A DNA stretch of 64,000 bases from Paenibacillus bovis (GCF_001421015.2 NZ_CP013023.1:1230001-1294000), one strand, 5' to 3'. Numbered from the stretch's first letter, positions 55,246-64,000 are shown. Made by a program: numbers and translations. The notes: generated by a model not told the origin, from the letters alone.

Positions 55246-56106
55246 ATGAATTCATCTATCGACCGCTCTGCTCCTAACCGAGTCGCTCTTATTACCGGCA
55301 GTTCCAGCGGATTTGGCCTGCTGATCGCGCTGAACTTGGCACAACAGGGATTTGTCGTGATCGCGACGATGCGTGATCTCGCCCGGCGGACAGCGCTGGA
55401 AGAACAGGCAGCCCGGCAGGGAGTAGCTGACCGTATCCAGTATCTCCAGCTGGATGTGAACGAAGAGCATAGTATCACAGCTGCTGTACAGACCATATTC
55501 CGGCAGCATGGGCAGATCGATGTACTGATTAACAATGCCGGTTATGCTGCGGGAGGCTTTGTCGAGCATGTGCCGATGCACGCCTGGCGGGATCAGCTGG
55601 AGACCAATGTGTTTGGACTGATTGCTGTCACCCGAGCAGTACTGCCGATCATGCGGAAGCAGCGCAACGGCCTGATTATCAATATGAGCAGTATCAGTGG
55701 TCTGGCTGCATTTCCCGGCTATGCACCGTATGCGACCTCCAAGTTCGCGATTGAGGGATTCAGCGAGAGCCTGCGTCATGAGATGGCGCCGTTCGGGATC
55801 AAGGTCGTTCTAGTCGAGCCGGGTTCGTATCGAACCGATATCTGGAGCAAAGGGCTGGGCAGTATTCATACGAAGCCGGATTCTCCCTATCAGCCGCAGC
55901 TGGACGCCGTGCTCCGCTATTCAAGGCATTCTGCCGAACATGCACCGGACCCCCGTCAGGTCGCTGATCTGATTGGACGCATTGTTCATCAGAGACGTCC
56001 ACGCCTGCGCTATCCGGTCGGGCAAGGAAGCGGTCTGCTCGTTCTTGCACGCAAGCTGCTGCCCTGGAGCTGGCTGGAATGGATCATTCGCCGGGCTACA
56101 AAATAA
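55246..56106 (+). CDS. Short-chain dehydrogenase/reductase
   Basis: 286 residues from the ATG at 55246, 9 bases after AAAGGAG; the upstream in-frame extension has no site. TGSSSGFG (cofactor loop), NNAGYAAGGF, NMSSISG (Ser) and YATSK (Tyr-Lys) are the classical SDR motifs. It is likely NADPH-dependent, reducing a carbonyl. It is 172 bases after the adenylating enzyme gene and on the same strand, so it is probably, but not certainly, part of the same pathway. Confidence 0.85.
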   Translation: MNSSIDRSAPNRVALITGSSSGFGLLIALNLAQQGFVVIATMRDLARRTALEEQAARQGVADRIQYLQLDVNEEHSITAAVQTIFRQHGQIDVLINNAGYAAGGFVEHVPMHAWRDQLETNVFGLIAVTRAVLPIMRKQRNGLIINMSSISGLAAFPGYAPYATSKFAIEGFSESLRHEMAPFGIKVVLVEPGSYRTDIWSKGLGSIHTKPDSPYQPQLDAVLRYSRHSAEHAPDPRQVADLIGRIVHQRRPRLRYPVGQGSGLLVLARKLLPWSWLEWIIRRATK

Positions 56107-56239
56107 TTCCAGAAATATCGTAAATATCATGATTAACTCTCCTCGACAAAGGTTAATACTAGAAGGGACAAACAAGAACACACGCTTCCATGCGAAGGTT
56201 CGGTTCGTATACAACTTCTGATAAACAAAAGGTGAGGAC

Positions 56240-56401
56240 ATGAAAAACACATATAACAGCAAAAAAAACGTCGTATGCAGCAAATGCGGCCATCAAATAG
56301 AAAATGTACTGGAACACGTAAAATTTGTTTTAAACGGACACTGCGAGCACTGTGAAAGTGTAAGCGTCCGTTCGGGTGCCAGGCTCAGACACACTTCCTG
56401 A
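56240..56401 (+). CDS. Small zinc-ribbon-like protein (53 residues)
   Basis: 53 residues, preceded by AAAGGTGAGG. Two Cys pairs, VCSKCGH (residues 13-16) and HCEHC (about 39-42), are arranged as a treble or zinc ribbon; the tail is basic (RSGARLRHTS). No family name recognised. It could be a nucleic-acid-binding or regulatory mini-protein. The codons, site and following terminator support it. It is too short to be called by usual length cut-offs. Confidence 0.65.
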   Translation: MKNTYNSKKNVVCSKCGHQIENVLEHVKFVLNGHCEHCESVSVRSGARLRHTS

Positions 56402-56480
56402 ATCAATCAATCGGGTTCATCCCTATATGAATTCTAACGAATGGAATGACTAAACGTTGAATCAATTGGCATATAGCAGC

Positions 56481-56527
56481 AATAAGGCATGATCTCTCCG
56501 GATAGCCGGTAGAGATCATGCCTTATT
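56481..56527. terminator. Terminator after the zinc-ribbon gene
   Basis: Perfect 17-bp arms AATAAGGCATGATCTCT / AGAGATCATGCCTTATT; the loop CCGGATAGCCGG can pair as well. Confidence 0.85.
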
Positions 56528-56556
56528 ATTTTGCATATAAAAGACAGAATAATATT

Positions 56557-56599
56557 CCTACAGGCAGGCTATCGTATACAATCGATGCCTGCCTGTAGG
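56557..56599 (-). terminator. Terminator of the alpha/beta hydrolase gene
   Basis: CCTACAGGCAGGC and GCCTGCCTGTAGG pair perfectly with a 17-nt loop, just after the hydrolase stop on the - strand. Confidence 0.75.
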
Positions 56600-56602
56600 A
56601 AG

Positions 56603-57853
56603 TTATGGTGTAGAATCAGTCGATGGAGCAGTACTGCCGGAGGAATCTTTTTCTTTTTCTGTATTGCTGCTGGATTTTGAAGTGCCGGTAGATTTCGAAC
56701 CCGACGTATTCGAATCCGCTGCATCGGAGCTTTCTTTTTCCTTGGTGGACGATTTGCCTGCTTCTGACGCAGGAATGGGCGGCGAAGGCTTAGCGGCACC
56801 GGAGTTCAATCCACTATCCTCGGTCGTTCCATTCAGCATCGGATCGGTATCCATCTCGTTTCCGGTTGCCAGATCCAGATTGCTGAGGAAATTGGATACA
56901 TAACGCAAATATTCACGCGGATGCTCCCGGAATTCCAACTCATGGTGGGCGCCCGGGATAATCCAGACTTCCGAATCCGGGTTGGTCTGGTTGGCGGCGA
57001 GCTGTTCGGCAATCTGATAAGGCGCCTTGTTATCCTGTGTCCCGTGAATAAAGAAAATCGGAAACGGATAATCCTTTTTCTTGACGGTCTGGTAAGGAAT
57101 CTGGTTCAGACTGGTGCCGTTTACGACCGGCAGCAGCGTCTCCAAAATCTCGATCGACGGATGCTGCGGCAGAGCCATCTGCTGGCGGATATTATAATAA
57201 AGCGTATCCGGCTCCAGCAGGAATGTACTGTCCAGAATCATCGCATCTACCTGGTCCGTCAGCAGACCAGCCTGCAGAGCGGTCCCGGCTCCCATCGAGA
57301 ATCCCCAGACGACCAGCTCCTGGGCACCGCGCTGCTTGGCCAGATCGATTGCTCCGAGCAGCTGCTGGGATTCTTTTTTACCACCGGTCGCGACCTCCGG
57401 ATTGGTCTTGGAGGCGAATCCGTAATCGAACATAATCACATTGAAATTCAGCCGGTGAGCATAATGAGCCAGATCGTACATGGGAATCCATGTTTCCTCA
57501 CGATTGGCACCATAACCATGGCTGAATATAATCGTCTTGGTCGAATGGTTCTCTGCTGGTATATACCAGCCCTGCATCATCCGGCTGCCATCATGGGCAG
57601 GGAACGTAACGTCTTCGTAAGCCATATTTTTGGCCTGCATCGGATTGGAATAGACTGTGGCGACTGACGGGTAAGACAGTACCCAGGCAATGTAGGCATG
57701 CAGTGCAATAAAGCAGAACAGAAAGAAAAATACCACAGATAGCAACAGCGCTACGATGACATGTTTCAGACGGACTTGCTTTGGCTGAATAAGATACGTT
57801 TCGTCCGTTTCGGATGAGCGGGGCGTCGTGTGACGTGGTGCAGTTGAAGACAT
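56603..57853 (-). CDS. Membrane-anchored alpha/beta hydrolase
   Basis: 416 residues. One N-terminal membrane helix (VIVALLLSVVFFFLFCFIAL, about 30-49) follows a polar cytoplasmic leader. The hydrolase fold has the oxyanion HGYG and the nucleophile GFSMGAG (about 163-169), the acid in FIHGTQDNKAPY and His in PGAHHELE. It resembles the YqkD/BAAT-like extracellular hydrolases of Bacillus. The last 90 residues are Ser/Thr/Glu/Lys-rich and disordered, an unusual tail. It is divergent from the IclR regulator. Confidence 0.82.
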   Translation of the reverse strand: MSSTAPRHTTPRSSETDETYLIQPKQVRLKHVIVALLLSVVFFFLFCFIALHAYIAWVLSYPSVATVYSNPMQAKNMAYEDVTFPAHDGSRMMQGWYIPAENHSTKTIIFSHGYGANREETWIPMYDLAHYAHRLNFNVIMFDYGFASKTNPEVATGGKKESQQLLGAIDLAKQRGAQELVVWGFSMGAGTALQAGLLTDQVDAMILDSTFLLEPDTLYYNIRQQMALPQHPSIEILETLLPVVNGTSLNQIPYQTVKKKDYPFPIFFIHGTQDNKAPYQIAEQLAANQTNPDSEVWIIPGAHHELEFREHPREYLRYVSNFLSNLDLATGNEMDTDPMLNGTTEDSGLNSGAAKPSPPIPASEAGKSSTKEKESSDAADSNTSGSKSTGTSKSSSNTEKEKDSSGSTAPSTDSTP

Positions 57854-58030
57854 AATGCCCCTCCTGATTTCATAAATAAGTCATGCTGTCATACATACGA
57901 TGAATAAAAAAACAAACATTCCTTAGCCTTATCCACATTCGTGTATTATGGTAAGATGCGGTGTAGATAAAGTCAATTTTGATGAATAGATCGGTGAATA
58001 GACTACATTGTTATTATCGACGTATTTCCC

Positions 58031-58089
58031 TTTACCTTTAGAGTCAGCTTCGATATAATTTATGTAACCATGTTTCATTGAGTGAAACA
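58031..58089 (+). promoter_or_regulatory. iclR-type promoter with downstream operator
   Basis: TTTACC (58031-58036), 17-base spacer, TATAAT (58054-58059). Then TGTTTCA-TTGAG-TGAAACA (58071-58089), a perfect 7-bp dyad about where transcription would begin. The regulator's start is 78 bases on. This is the geometry of an autorepressor site. It also lies in the intergenic region shared with the hydrolase. Confidence 0.6.
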
Positions 58090-58166
58090 ATAGTGTGGTA
58101 AAGTGCTGTGAGTCCATGTCATTAACACAGGGCTGTAGGATCAGCCAGCCATGGGAGGCGAGAGAA

Positions 58167-58910
58167 ATGGAAGATCGCAAATTAACCGTGCGTGCTGTAG
58201 AGCGTGCATTAGACATATTACTCTGTTTTACCCGATCCAGTGATCTGGGACTCACCGAAATTGCTTCGGAGATTGGACTGCACAAAAGTACCGTGCACCG
58301 TCTGCTGGCTACGCTGGAGGAGAAAGGGTTTGTTGTGCGCAACAGCGCCACTGACAAATACCGTCTCGGCATCAAAATATGGGAGCTGTCGACCCATCTT
58401 TCACAAAATGACGATCCCGCGACGATGCTGCTGCCAGATATGGAGCAGCTGCGTGAACAGCTCGGCGAGACGATCAGTCTGTACATCCGCGATGGAGACG
58501 AGCGTCTGCGTATTCAGGCGGTACAGAGCAATCAGGCAATCCGCCGGGTCGCTCAGGTGGGGGCCAGACTGCCGCTGACTGTAGGCGCATCCAGCAAAGT
58601 GCTGGTCGCCTTTTCCAGCGAAGCCGAGCAGGAACTGCTGCTGAGTAGTGCCGAATGGCCGCCAAGCGTCGATCCGGATATGTATCGCCAGCAGCTGGAG
58701 GAAGTACGCCAAAATGGCTACTCCACCAGTTATGAAGAGCGTGAACCGGGTGCAGCAGCTGTAGCGGTACCGATCTTCGACAGTGCTGGCCAGCTGCGCG
58801 CATCGTTATCACTGTCCGGCCCTGTGAGCCGGTTGTCGATCGACAAGCTGCATGAGTATGCGCCTGTACTGATCGCAGTTGCTCGCGAGATGGGCATCAA
58901 GCTGCGCTAA
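58167..58910 (+). CDS. IclR-family transcriptional regulator
   Basis: 247 residues from the ATG at 58167, after GGGAGGCGAG. The HTH is GLTEIASEIGLHKSTVHRLLATLEEKGFV (about 29-57), and the GAF-like ligand domain (about 85-245) has VGASSKVLVAF and GYSTSYEEREPGAAAVAVPIF. IclR proteins are often autoregulated sensors of organic acids or aromatics. The promoter-operator at 58031-58089 fits this. The divergent alpha/beta hydrolase is a possible target. Confidence 0.88.
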   Translation: MEDRKLTVRAVERALDILLCFTRSSDLGLTEIASEIGLHKSTVHRLLATLEEKGFVVRNSATDKYRLGIKIWELSTHLSQNDDPATMLLPDMEQLREQLGETISLYIRDGDERLRIQAVQSNQAIRRVAQVGARLPLTVGASSKVLVAFSSEAEQELLLSSAEWPPSVDPDMYRQQLEEVRQNGYSTSYEEREPGAAAVAVPIFDSAGQLRASLSLSGPVSRLSIDKLHEYAPVLIAVAREMGIKLR

Positions 58911-58971
58911 ATGCCGGCATATTGAACACTGGGATAACCGGATATATACGATACAGATAATGAATGTACAC

Positions 58972-59008
58972 CAAAGAGCATTTCTCTGACGAAGAGAAGT
59001 GCTCTTTG
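58972..59008 (+). terminator. Terminator of the IclR gene
   Basis: CAAAGAGCATTTCTCT pairs with AGAGAAGTGCTCTTTG with one mismatch and a 5-nt loop, followed by TTTTTG. Confidence 0.85.
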
Positions 59009-59305
59009 TTTTTGTATACCACTCTATTGAAATAAATACGATTCCAGCTTGAACGACAGCCAGCACACGTACCAGCCCTGTGCTGCTGGAACAGATTATT
59101 GACTCATCAGACAATGAAAAAAAGAAAATACCATTTCGTGCTTGATCATATAACGATAGGATATTATCATTTTGGAACCAGTAGACAAAAGTAGAGCGGA
59201 GCAGCAACAATACCTGAACATAGGCGTCTGTGAATATATACAATCTATTCAATTTATACTAAATGTGGAATTTAATTATCCTATCAAAGAGGGGAGAAGA
59301 TACCC
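59009..59305. other. Intergenic region before the TIMP-like gene
   Basis: About 300 bases of AT-rich sequence. Apart from the ribosome site AGAGGGGAG at 59288-59296 I see nothing definite in it. Confidence 0.5.
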
Positions 59306-59911
59306 ATCCAACGTCATCTGGCTGGAAGTCTGTTAATTCTGCTGCTAATTAGCCTGCTGTTTCCCTTGTTTGCCAGACCGGTGTCTGCCTGCAGCTACGC
59401 TGCCAACGTGCCTATACAAGAAAGCAAAAAAATGGCGGATGCTGTATTCACAGGTGAAGTGACTTCGATCCGTCCCGCTTTATCTGGGGAAGAACCTTCT
59501 ACCAAACAGTATACTTTTGCCGTTCAGTCTGCATGGAAAGGTAAGGTATATGAGCAGACCTCTATTCTTGCCAGCAGTGAATCTGCATCCTGTGGTATAA
59601 CTTTTGAACAAGGCGCAAGGTACCTTATTTTCGCCCGACAATCCGAAGGTGATCTGAAAACCGATAGGTGCAGCAGCAATTCGCCTGTCGTAGAACGAGG
59701 AGGGAGTCAGGTAGCAATAGTCCCGGGAACCTCGGAATTCGGCAGCTCCAACGGTATGAATCTACATCACTTGGGTGAGTCTATTACTATATTGCCAGGC
59801 CGTTCCGAAATGCTCGGCGGACACCGAATGACTGCATTTTTTATTGGAGCAGGACTATTGGCAGCAGGTTATGCGATATGGTGGACACGACGACGATCCC
59901 TGCGACAGTAA
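59306..59911 (+). CDS. TIMP/NTR-like secreted, membrane-anchored protein, non-ATG start
   Basis: About 201 residues. The open frame begins at 59276 and has no ATG, GTG or TTG before 59366, yet the codons from 59306 read QRHLAGSLLILLLISLLFPL.. VSA-CSY, a complete signal peptide. The site AGAGGGGAG (59288-59296) is 9 bases from the ATC at 59306 and 3 from an ATA at 59300. I therefore take a rare start. After cleavage a free N-terminal Cys and the pattern MADAVFTGEVTSI, then Cys pairs, resemble TIMP/netrin-like domains of Bacillales. A C-terminal membrane helix (FFIGAGLLAAGYAIWW) with a basic tail anchors it. Confidence 0.65.
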   Translation: MQRHLAGSLLILLLISLLFPLFARPVSACSYAANVPIQESKKMADAVFTGEVTSIRPALSGEEPSTKQYTFAVQSAWKGKVYEQTSILASSESASCGITFEQGARYLIFARQSEGDLKTDRCSSNSPVVERGGSQVAIVPGTSEFGSSNGMNLHHLGESITILPGRSEMLGGHRMTAFFIGAGLLAAGYAIWWTRRRSLRQ

Positions 59912-59927
59912 GCTGGATTTTATATGT

Positions 59928-59990
59928 AAAAACAGGTGACTATCCTGTCGCTAACCGGTTGTCCGGGAAGCGATGGATAGTCACCTGTTT
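59928..59990. terminator. Bidirectional terminator
   Basis: AAAACAGGTGACTATCC pairs with GGATAGTCACCTGTTTT around a partly paired loop, between the TIMP-like gene (+) and acnA (-). Confidence 0.85.
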
Positions 59991-60026
59991 TATTGGTTTA
60001 CTTTATTCAACAGCGAATGCTGAGAT

Positions 60027-62756
60027 TTATACAGTCTCACCTTTATTGCTGTTCTGGATCATCTGACGCAGAACGGTCTGCAGGATACCGCCATTATGGT
60101 AGTAGTCTACATCTACTGCGCTGTCCAGACGGACAATAGCAGGGAATTCGAACTTGGTACCATCTTCACGTTGTGCAGTTACATTCAATACCTGTCCTGG
60201 CTTCACATCATTGCTCAGGCCAGTGATATCGAATACTTCCGTACCGTCCAGGCCAAGCTGTTTCCAGCTGTAGCCTTCCTGGAATTGCAGTGGCAGTACG
60301 CCCATACCTACCAGGTTACTACGGTGGATACGCTCGAAGCTCTCAGCGATAACCGCTTTGACACCCAGCAGGAACGTACCTTTGGCTGCCCAGTCACGCG
60401 AGCTTCCTGTACCATACTCTTTACCGGCAACAACGACCAGATTCTGGCCTTCTGCCTGGTAACGCATGGATGCATCGTAGATGGACATAACTTCATCCGT
60501 AGGCAGGAACTTGGTTACGCCGCCTTCTGTACCCGGAGCAACCTGGTTACGAATACGGATGTTGGCAAATGTACCACGCATCATAACTTCATGGTTACCA
60601 CGACGGGAGCCGTAGGAGTTGAAGTCTTTGCGTTCTACATTGCGCTCTTTGAGATATTGTCCGGCTGGGGACGATGGAGAAATGTTACCAGCTGGAGAAA
60701 TATGGTCAGTCGTTACGGAATCGCCCATCAGTGCCAGTACGCGTGCATGGCGGATATCTTCAATATCGGTCATGCCGTTAGCCAGGTACTGGAAGAATGG
60801 CGGGTTCTGGATATAAGTGGAGTTGTCATCCCACTCGTACAGTTCACCCTGTGGAACCGGAATTTCATTCCAGCGTTTGTTGGCAGTAAATACATGCTCG
60901 TATCTGCTGCGGAACATTTCAGGACTGATCGACAGACCGATCGCATCGCGGATTTCCTGGGAAGATGGCCAGATATCCTTGAGGTATACAGGCTGTCCTT
61001 CCGGGTCATGTCCGATAGGATCTTTGGTCAGGTCGATATCTACAGTACCAGCCAGTGCATAAGCAACGACCAGTGGCGGAGATGCCAGATAGTTCATTTT
61101 CACCTGGGCATGGATACGTCCTTCAAAGTTACGGTTACCGGACAGTACGGAGGATACCGTCAGATCGTTATCTGCGATAGCCTGGCTAACTTCATCAGGC
61201 AATGGACCGGAGTTACCGATACATGTTGCACAGCCGTAGCCTGCCAGATAGAATCCGAGTTCTTCCAGGGATTTATCCAGACCTGCTTTTTGCAGATACT
61301 CGGTTACTACCAGGGAACCTGGAGTCAGACTTGTTTTTACATAACCAGGCACTTTCAGTCCGCGTTCTACCGCTTTTTTGGCCAGTAGACCGGCACCCAG
61401 CATAACGCTTGGGTTGGACGTATTCGTACAGCTGGTAATCGCTGCGATCACGACAGCGCCTGCACCCATTTCGCTGGTTTTGCCATTTGGATGTTGAACG
61501 GTGATTTTCTCAGCCAGTTTCTCATCCGACAGGCCATAACCGCCAGCTTCAACCGGTGTGCGGATCGCTGTGTCGTAGCTCAGTTTCATATTAGTCAGTT
61601 CGATACGATCCTGAGGACGTTTTGGACCGGCAAGACTCGGTACCACGGAAGCCAGATCCAGCTCGATCACATCGGTAAATACCGGATCAGGTGTCTCGGA
61701 TGTACGGAACATGTTTTGTGCTTTGTAGTAGGCTTCTACCAGTTCAACCTGATCATCGGCACGGCCGGTATTGCGCAGGTAGAACAGTGTCTCGTCATCG
61801 ACAGGGAAGAAACCGATGGTTGCGCCGTACTCAGGAGCCATGTTGGCTACTGTTGCACGGTCAGCCAGACTGATGTTGGCAAGACCCGGACCATAGAATT
61901 CCACGAATTTGCCGACAACGCCTTTTTTACGGAGCATTTCGGTAACCGTCAGCGCCAGGTCAGTTGCTGTTGCGCCTTCGCTCAGGCTGCCTGTCAGTTT
62001 AAAACCGATAACTTCCGGCATAACAAAGTACAATGGCTGACCGAGCATACCTGCTTCGGCTTCGATACCGCCGACACCCCAGCCAACAACGCCAAGACCG
62101 TTGATCATGGTAGTGTGGGAATCGGTACCTACGAGGGAGTCAGGGAAGACCTGAGTCTCGCCATCTACCGTCTTCGTAGCAGCTACAGAAGCCAGATACT
62201 CCAGGTTAACCTGGTGAACGATACCGGTGGAAGGTGGAACGGCACGGAAGTTGTCAAATGCAGTCTGTGCCCAGCGCAGGAAACGATAGCGCTCTTCGTT
62301 ACGTTCAAATTCAACATTTATATTATGTTCAAGTGCATCGGGAGTACCGTATGCATCTACCATTACAGAGTGGTCAATAACCAGGTCAACCGGTACGAGC
62401 GGGTTGATCTGCTTTGGATCGCCGCCTGATTTCTTGACGAAATCGCGCATTGCTGCCAGGTCAACGACAACCGGTACACCAGTGAAATCCTGCAATACGA
62501 TACGTGCAGGGATAAATGGAATTTCTTTTTCCTCACGGCCCTCAGCCCATCCCGCGAGTTGTTTTACGTGTTCTTCGGTGATCGCGTGACCATCGAATTG
62601 ACGAACAGCAGCTTCAAGCAGTACCCGAATAGAGAACGGCAGCTTGTCGATGCTGGTATAGCCTTTTTCTTTCAGCGCTTCGAGGCTGAAATAACGGTAA
62701 GTCTTGTCTTTCACTTTCAGTTCACGGCCAACGGAAAATGAGTCTTTAACGGACAT
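60027..62756 (-). CDS. acnA: Aconitate hydratase
   Basis: 909 residues, the AcnA/IRP length. Cluster cysteines are in [17 protein letters not shown] and [14 protein letters not shown]; ligand and substrate residues such as [21 protein letters not shown] and the swivel-domain [13 protein letters not shown] are present. It interconverts citrate and isocitrate in the TCA cycle and, as apo-protein, can bind RNA in Bacillus. AAGGAGG lies before the ATG. A promoter and a palindrome lie upstream. A long open frame on the opposite strand is a coding shadow. Confidence 0.97.
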   Translation of the reverse strand: MSVKDSFSVGRELKVKDKTYRYFSLEALKEKGYTSIDKLPFSIRVLLEAAVRQFDGHAITEEHVKQLAGWAEGREEKEIPFIPARIVLQDFTGVPVVVDLAAMRDFVKKSGGDPKQINPLVPVDLVIDHSVMVDAYGTPDALEHNINVEFERNEERYRFLRWAQTAFDNFRAVPPSTGIVHQVNLEYLASVAATKTVDGETQVFPDSLVGTDSHTTMINGLGVVGWGVGGIEAEAGMLGQPLYFVMPEVIGFKLTGSLSEGATATDLALTVTEMLRKKGVVGKFVEFYGPGLANISLADRATVANMAPEYGATIGFFPVDDETLFYLRNTGRADDQVELVEAYYKAQNMFRTSETPDPVFTDVIELDLASVVPSLAGPKRPQDRIELTNMKLSYDTAIRTPVEAGGYGLSDEKLAEKITVQHPNGKTSEMGAGAVVIAAITSCTNTSNPSVMLGAGLLAKKAVERGLKVPGYVKTSLTPGSLVVTEYLQKAGLDKSLEELGFYLAGYGCATCIGNSGPLPDEVSQAIADNDLTVSSVLSGNRNFEGRIHAQVKMNYLASPPLVVAYALAGTVDIDLTKDPIGHDPEGQPVYLKDIWPSSQEIRDAIGLSISPEMFRSRYEHVFTANKRWNEIPVPQGELYEWDDNSTYIQNPPFFQYLANGMTDIEDIRHARVLALMGDSVTTDHISPAGNISPSSPAGQYLKERNVERKDFNSYGSRRGNHEVMMRGTFANIRIRNQVAPGTEGGVTKFLPTDEVMSIYDASMRYQAEGQNLVVVAGKEYGTGSSRDWAAKGTFLLGVKAVIAESFERIHRSNLVGMGVLPLQFQEGYSWKQLGLDGTEVFDITGLSNDVKPGQVLNVTAQREDGTKFEFPAIVRLDSAVDVDYYHNGGILQTVLRQMIQNSNKGETV

Positions 62757-62880
62757 AGATGAACCTCCTTGAATGAAATACGGCTTACTGGTTACAAGAA
62801 AAGATAATCATATTGAAAAAAGTATCAATCTCGAGGAAACAATCTTGTATATACAGAATGCTTGTTTCGCAGAATGAAAC

Positions 62881-62896
62881 TTGATTTCAAAATCAA
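62881..62896. promoter_or_regulatory. Palindrome downstream of the acnA promoter
   Basis: TTGATTT-CA-AAATCAA, a 7-bp dyad, lies 12 bases downstream of the acnA -10 box (on the - strand). Its position fits a repressor site. It is unlike the CcpC boxes known for Bacillus citB as far as I can tell. Confidence 0.45.
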
Positions 62897-62907
62897 TCAA
62901 CACTTTA

Positions 62908-62936
62908 AGTATACCGTTTACATGTGAGGTAGTAAA
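62908..62936 (-). promoter_or_regulatory. acnA promoter
   Basis: On the - strand TTTACT (62936-62931), 17-base spacer, TATACT (62913-62908). It points at acnA, about 150 bases upstream of its start codon. Confidence 0.55.
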
Positions 62937-63118
62937 GTGGTTTTTGGATAAATTCGGAAATAAACCACTAATTTTTTTAAGAGAAATAAAACTAATTATA
63001 AGGGTTCCAAATTTATATTTAAGAAGGTAAAATATGTAACTAAAGAACCAGTCTTAAAGACCTTACTTAAAATAATAAATTTAAGTATTTACAATAAGTT
63101 TGTGAAGGAGAGTAAAGA

Positions 63119-64000
63119 ATGGAAAATAATGAAATTATGGATGTTACTTTAGTATGTGAAAGCTTTCCAAGCGTGCCGAAAGATATAATTAATAGAGAAC
63201 ATCTTATTGATACATTAGACAATTTATTTGACGAGCGTTGTCAAACAATTGTCGTAGAAGCTAAAGCAGGATACGGTAAGACAATTTTCTTAGCTCAAAT
63301 TGCTCAAAAATATGCTCATACTACCATTTCAATTTTTATTAGACCTGGAAACTCATATGGATATGATCCTAATTTAATTATGTATGATTTATGTAATCAA
63401 TTAAACTGGATTCTTTACCGAACTGAATTACAAAACTCTTCTCAAATTGACGAAGCATTTATGAAAAGTAAGTTTTTCGAACTGCATAAATCAGTAAAAA
63501 AAAATAGAAAATATATTTATTTTGTGATAGACGGATTAGAGCATATACCATCTGAAAATAGTTTGATTAAAAACTCGATTATACAAATGTTGCCTTTAAA
63601 TAGAGAATATTTTAGATTTATTTTCTCGAGCTTTGATGGAAGTATTTCTTCTTTTCTTGATGATTCTATAAAACTTAAGTCCTTAACGCTACCTAATTTT
63701 TCCATTAATGAATTTAACATGTTTTTTAATGAAGTTAGTATTGAAAATAACACGTTAGAATCTTTATATAAAATTTGTAAAGGAGTGCCAGAAAAATTTG
63801 CCTCTATAAAGCGGACTATTAACTCTGGCTTGAATCCAGAAGATATAATTTTTCAAATAGATAATCAAATGGCAAATTTATTTGAAATAGAATGGAAGCA
63901 ACAAATTAATGAGGAAAATTTAAACCTTATGGAATTTTTAGCCCTTGTAGCATTTGATAAAAAACAAAATGATAGTATTTTTTATGCAAATCTATTAAAA
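63119..64000 (+). CDS. P-loop NTPase, STAND-like, partial at the right edge
   Basis: 294 codons are visible and the frame is still open at the edge. AAGGAG lies 8 bases before the ATG. Residues about 47-56 give the Walker A loop EAKAGYGKT, and YIYFVIDGLEHI (about 133-144) the Walker B, followed by the FRFIFSSF sensor strand; the layout is that of STAND/NACHT-like regulatory ATPases. Two 60-base lines of this gene contain about 35% and 22% GC, against about 50% for the rest. This is a strong sign of transfer. STAND ATPases often serve as phage-sensing or regulatory hubs, with an effector or sensor domain elsewhere in the protein; that part is not in view. Residues after about 200 are helical and unassigned. 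Confidence 0.75.
   Translation, partial: MENNEIMDVTLVCESFPSVPKDIINREHLIDTLDNLFDERCQTIVVEAKAGYGKTIFLAQIAQKYAHTTISIFIRPGNSYGYDPNLIMYDLCNQLNWILYRTELQNSSQIDEAFMKSKFFELHKSVKKNRKYIYFVIDGLEHIPSENSLIKNSIIQMLPLNREYFRFIFSSFDGSISSFLDDSIKLKSLTLPNFSINEFNMFFNEVSIENNTLESLYKICKGVPEKFASIKRTINSGLNPEDIIFQIDNQMANLFEIEWKQQINEENLNLMEFLALVAFDKKQNDSIFYANLLK

Noticed and set aside
60096..61388. 430-codon open frame on the + strand
   Set aside because: It lies entirely inside acnA on the opposite strand, has no ribosome site, and its protein shows no domain pattern. It is a shadow of the biased acnA codons.
62760..63118. tRNA or attachment site at the island boundary
   Set aside because: No tRNA-like fold or long direct repeat is visible in the boundary region; the other end of the island is outside the window.

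Overview
The window looks like a chromosomal segment of a Paenibacillus-type member of the Bacillales. Most genes have mixed base composition near 50% GC, strong AGGAGG-type ribosome sites, frequent TTG and GTG starts, and Bacillus-like families: bacilliredoxin BrxB, YneF, LipL, a YkoE-like ECF transporter, and lipoproteins with Gram-positive lipoboxes. Gene ends are marked by many clear hairpin terminators. I see no tRNA, rRNA, CRISPR array, insertion sequence or prophage.

Layout. 1-10 kb is an envelope and secreted-protein region: the tail of one TraB/GumN protein, an M23 lipoprotein, a complete TraB/GumN paralogue with a stalk domain, an unknown lipoprotein, three related secreted proteins of unknown function, an MFS pump divergent from a MerR/BmrR-type regulator, and a ROK protein. 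10-21 kb has a flavin disulfide oxidoreductase, a 1249-residue LPXTG surface adhesin, a luciferase-like monooxygenase, a lipoprotein, a nitroreductase, oligoendopeptidase F and a free methionine sulfoxide reductase. 22-26 kb carries an ECF vitamin-type transporter (T, S and a fused double ATPase) and a MarR regulator, followed by an AT-rich 600-base stretch with a cluster of DnaA-box sequences. 26-43 kb is largely housekeeping: GDPD, a flavoprotein, a sporulation-type histidine kinase, brxB, nadE, acpS, mutY, an oligogalacturonate-lyase-like protein, sodA, queG, ogt, an HD-GYP protein, yneF and folE.

43.8-48.2 kb is a peptidoglycan-sugar recycling locus: a MurR-like regulator and a serine hydrolase divergent from a sugar kinase and murQ, with a candidate operator between. 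48.4-56.1 kb runs from lipL into a tightly packed set of six genes (KAS III, ATP-grasp, OleD-like reductase, metallo-beta-lactamase-fold hydrolase, F390-synthetase-like adenylating enzyme, SDR). I read this as an uncharacterised small-molecule pathway, and it is the best candidate for a new system here. 56-63 kb has a 53-residue zinc-ribbon-like gene, a membrane alpha/beta hydrolase, an IclR regulator with its own promoter-operator, a TIMP/NTR-like secreted protein and acnA.

From about 62.9 kb the composition becomes strikingly AT-rich and a P-loop NTPase gene of STAND type runs off the right edge. This looks like the start of an acquired, possibly defence-related, island. Functions are assigned by recognising families and motifs; no database search was run.
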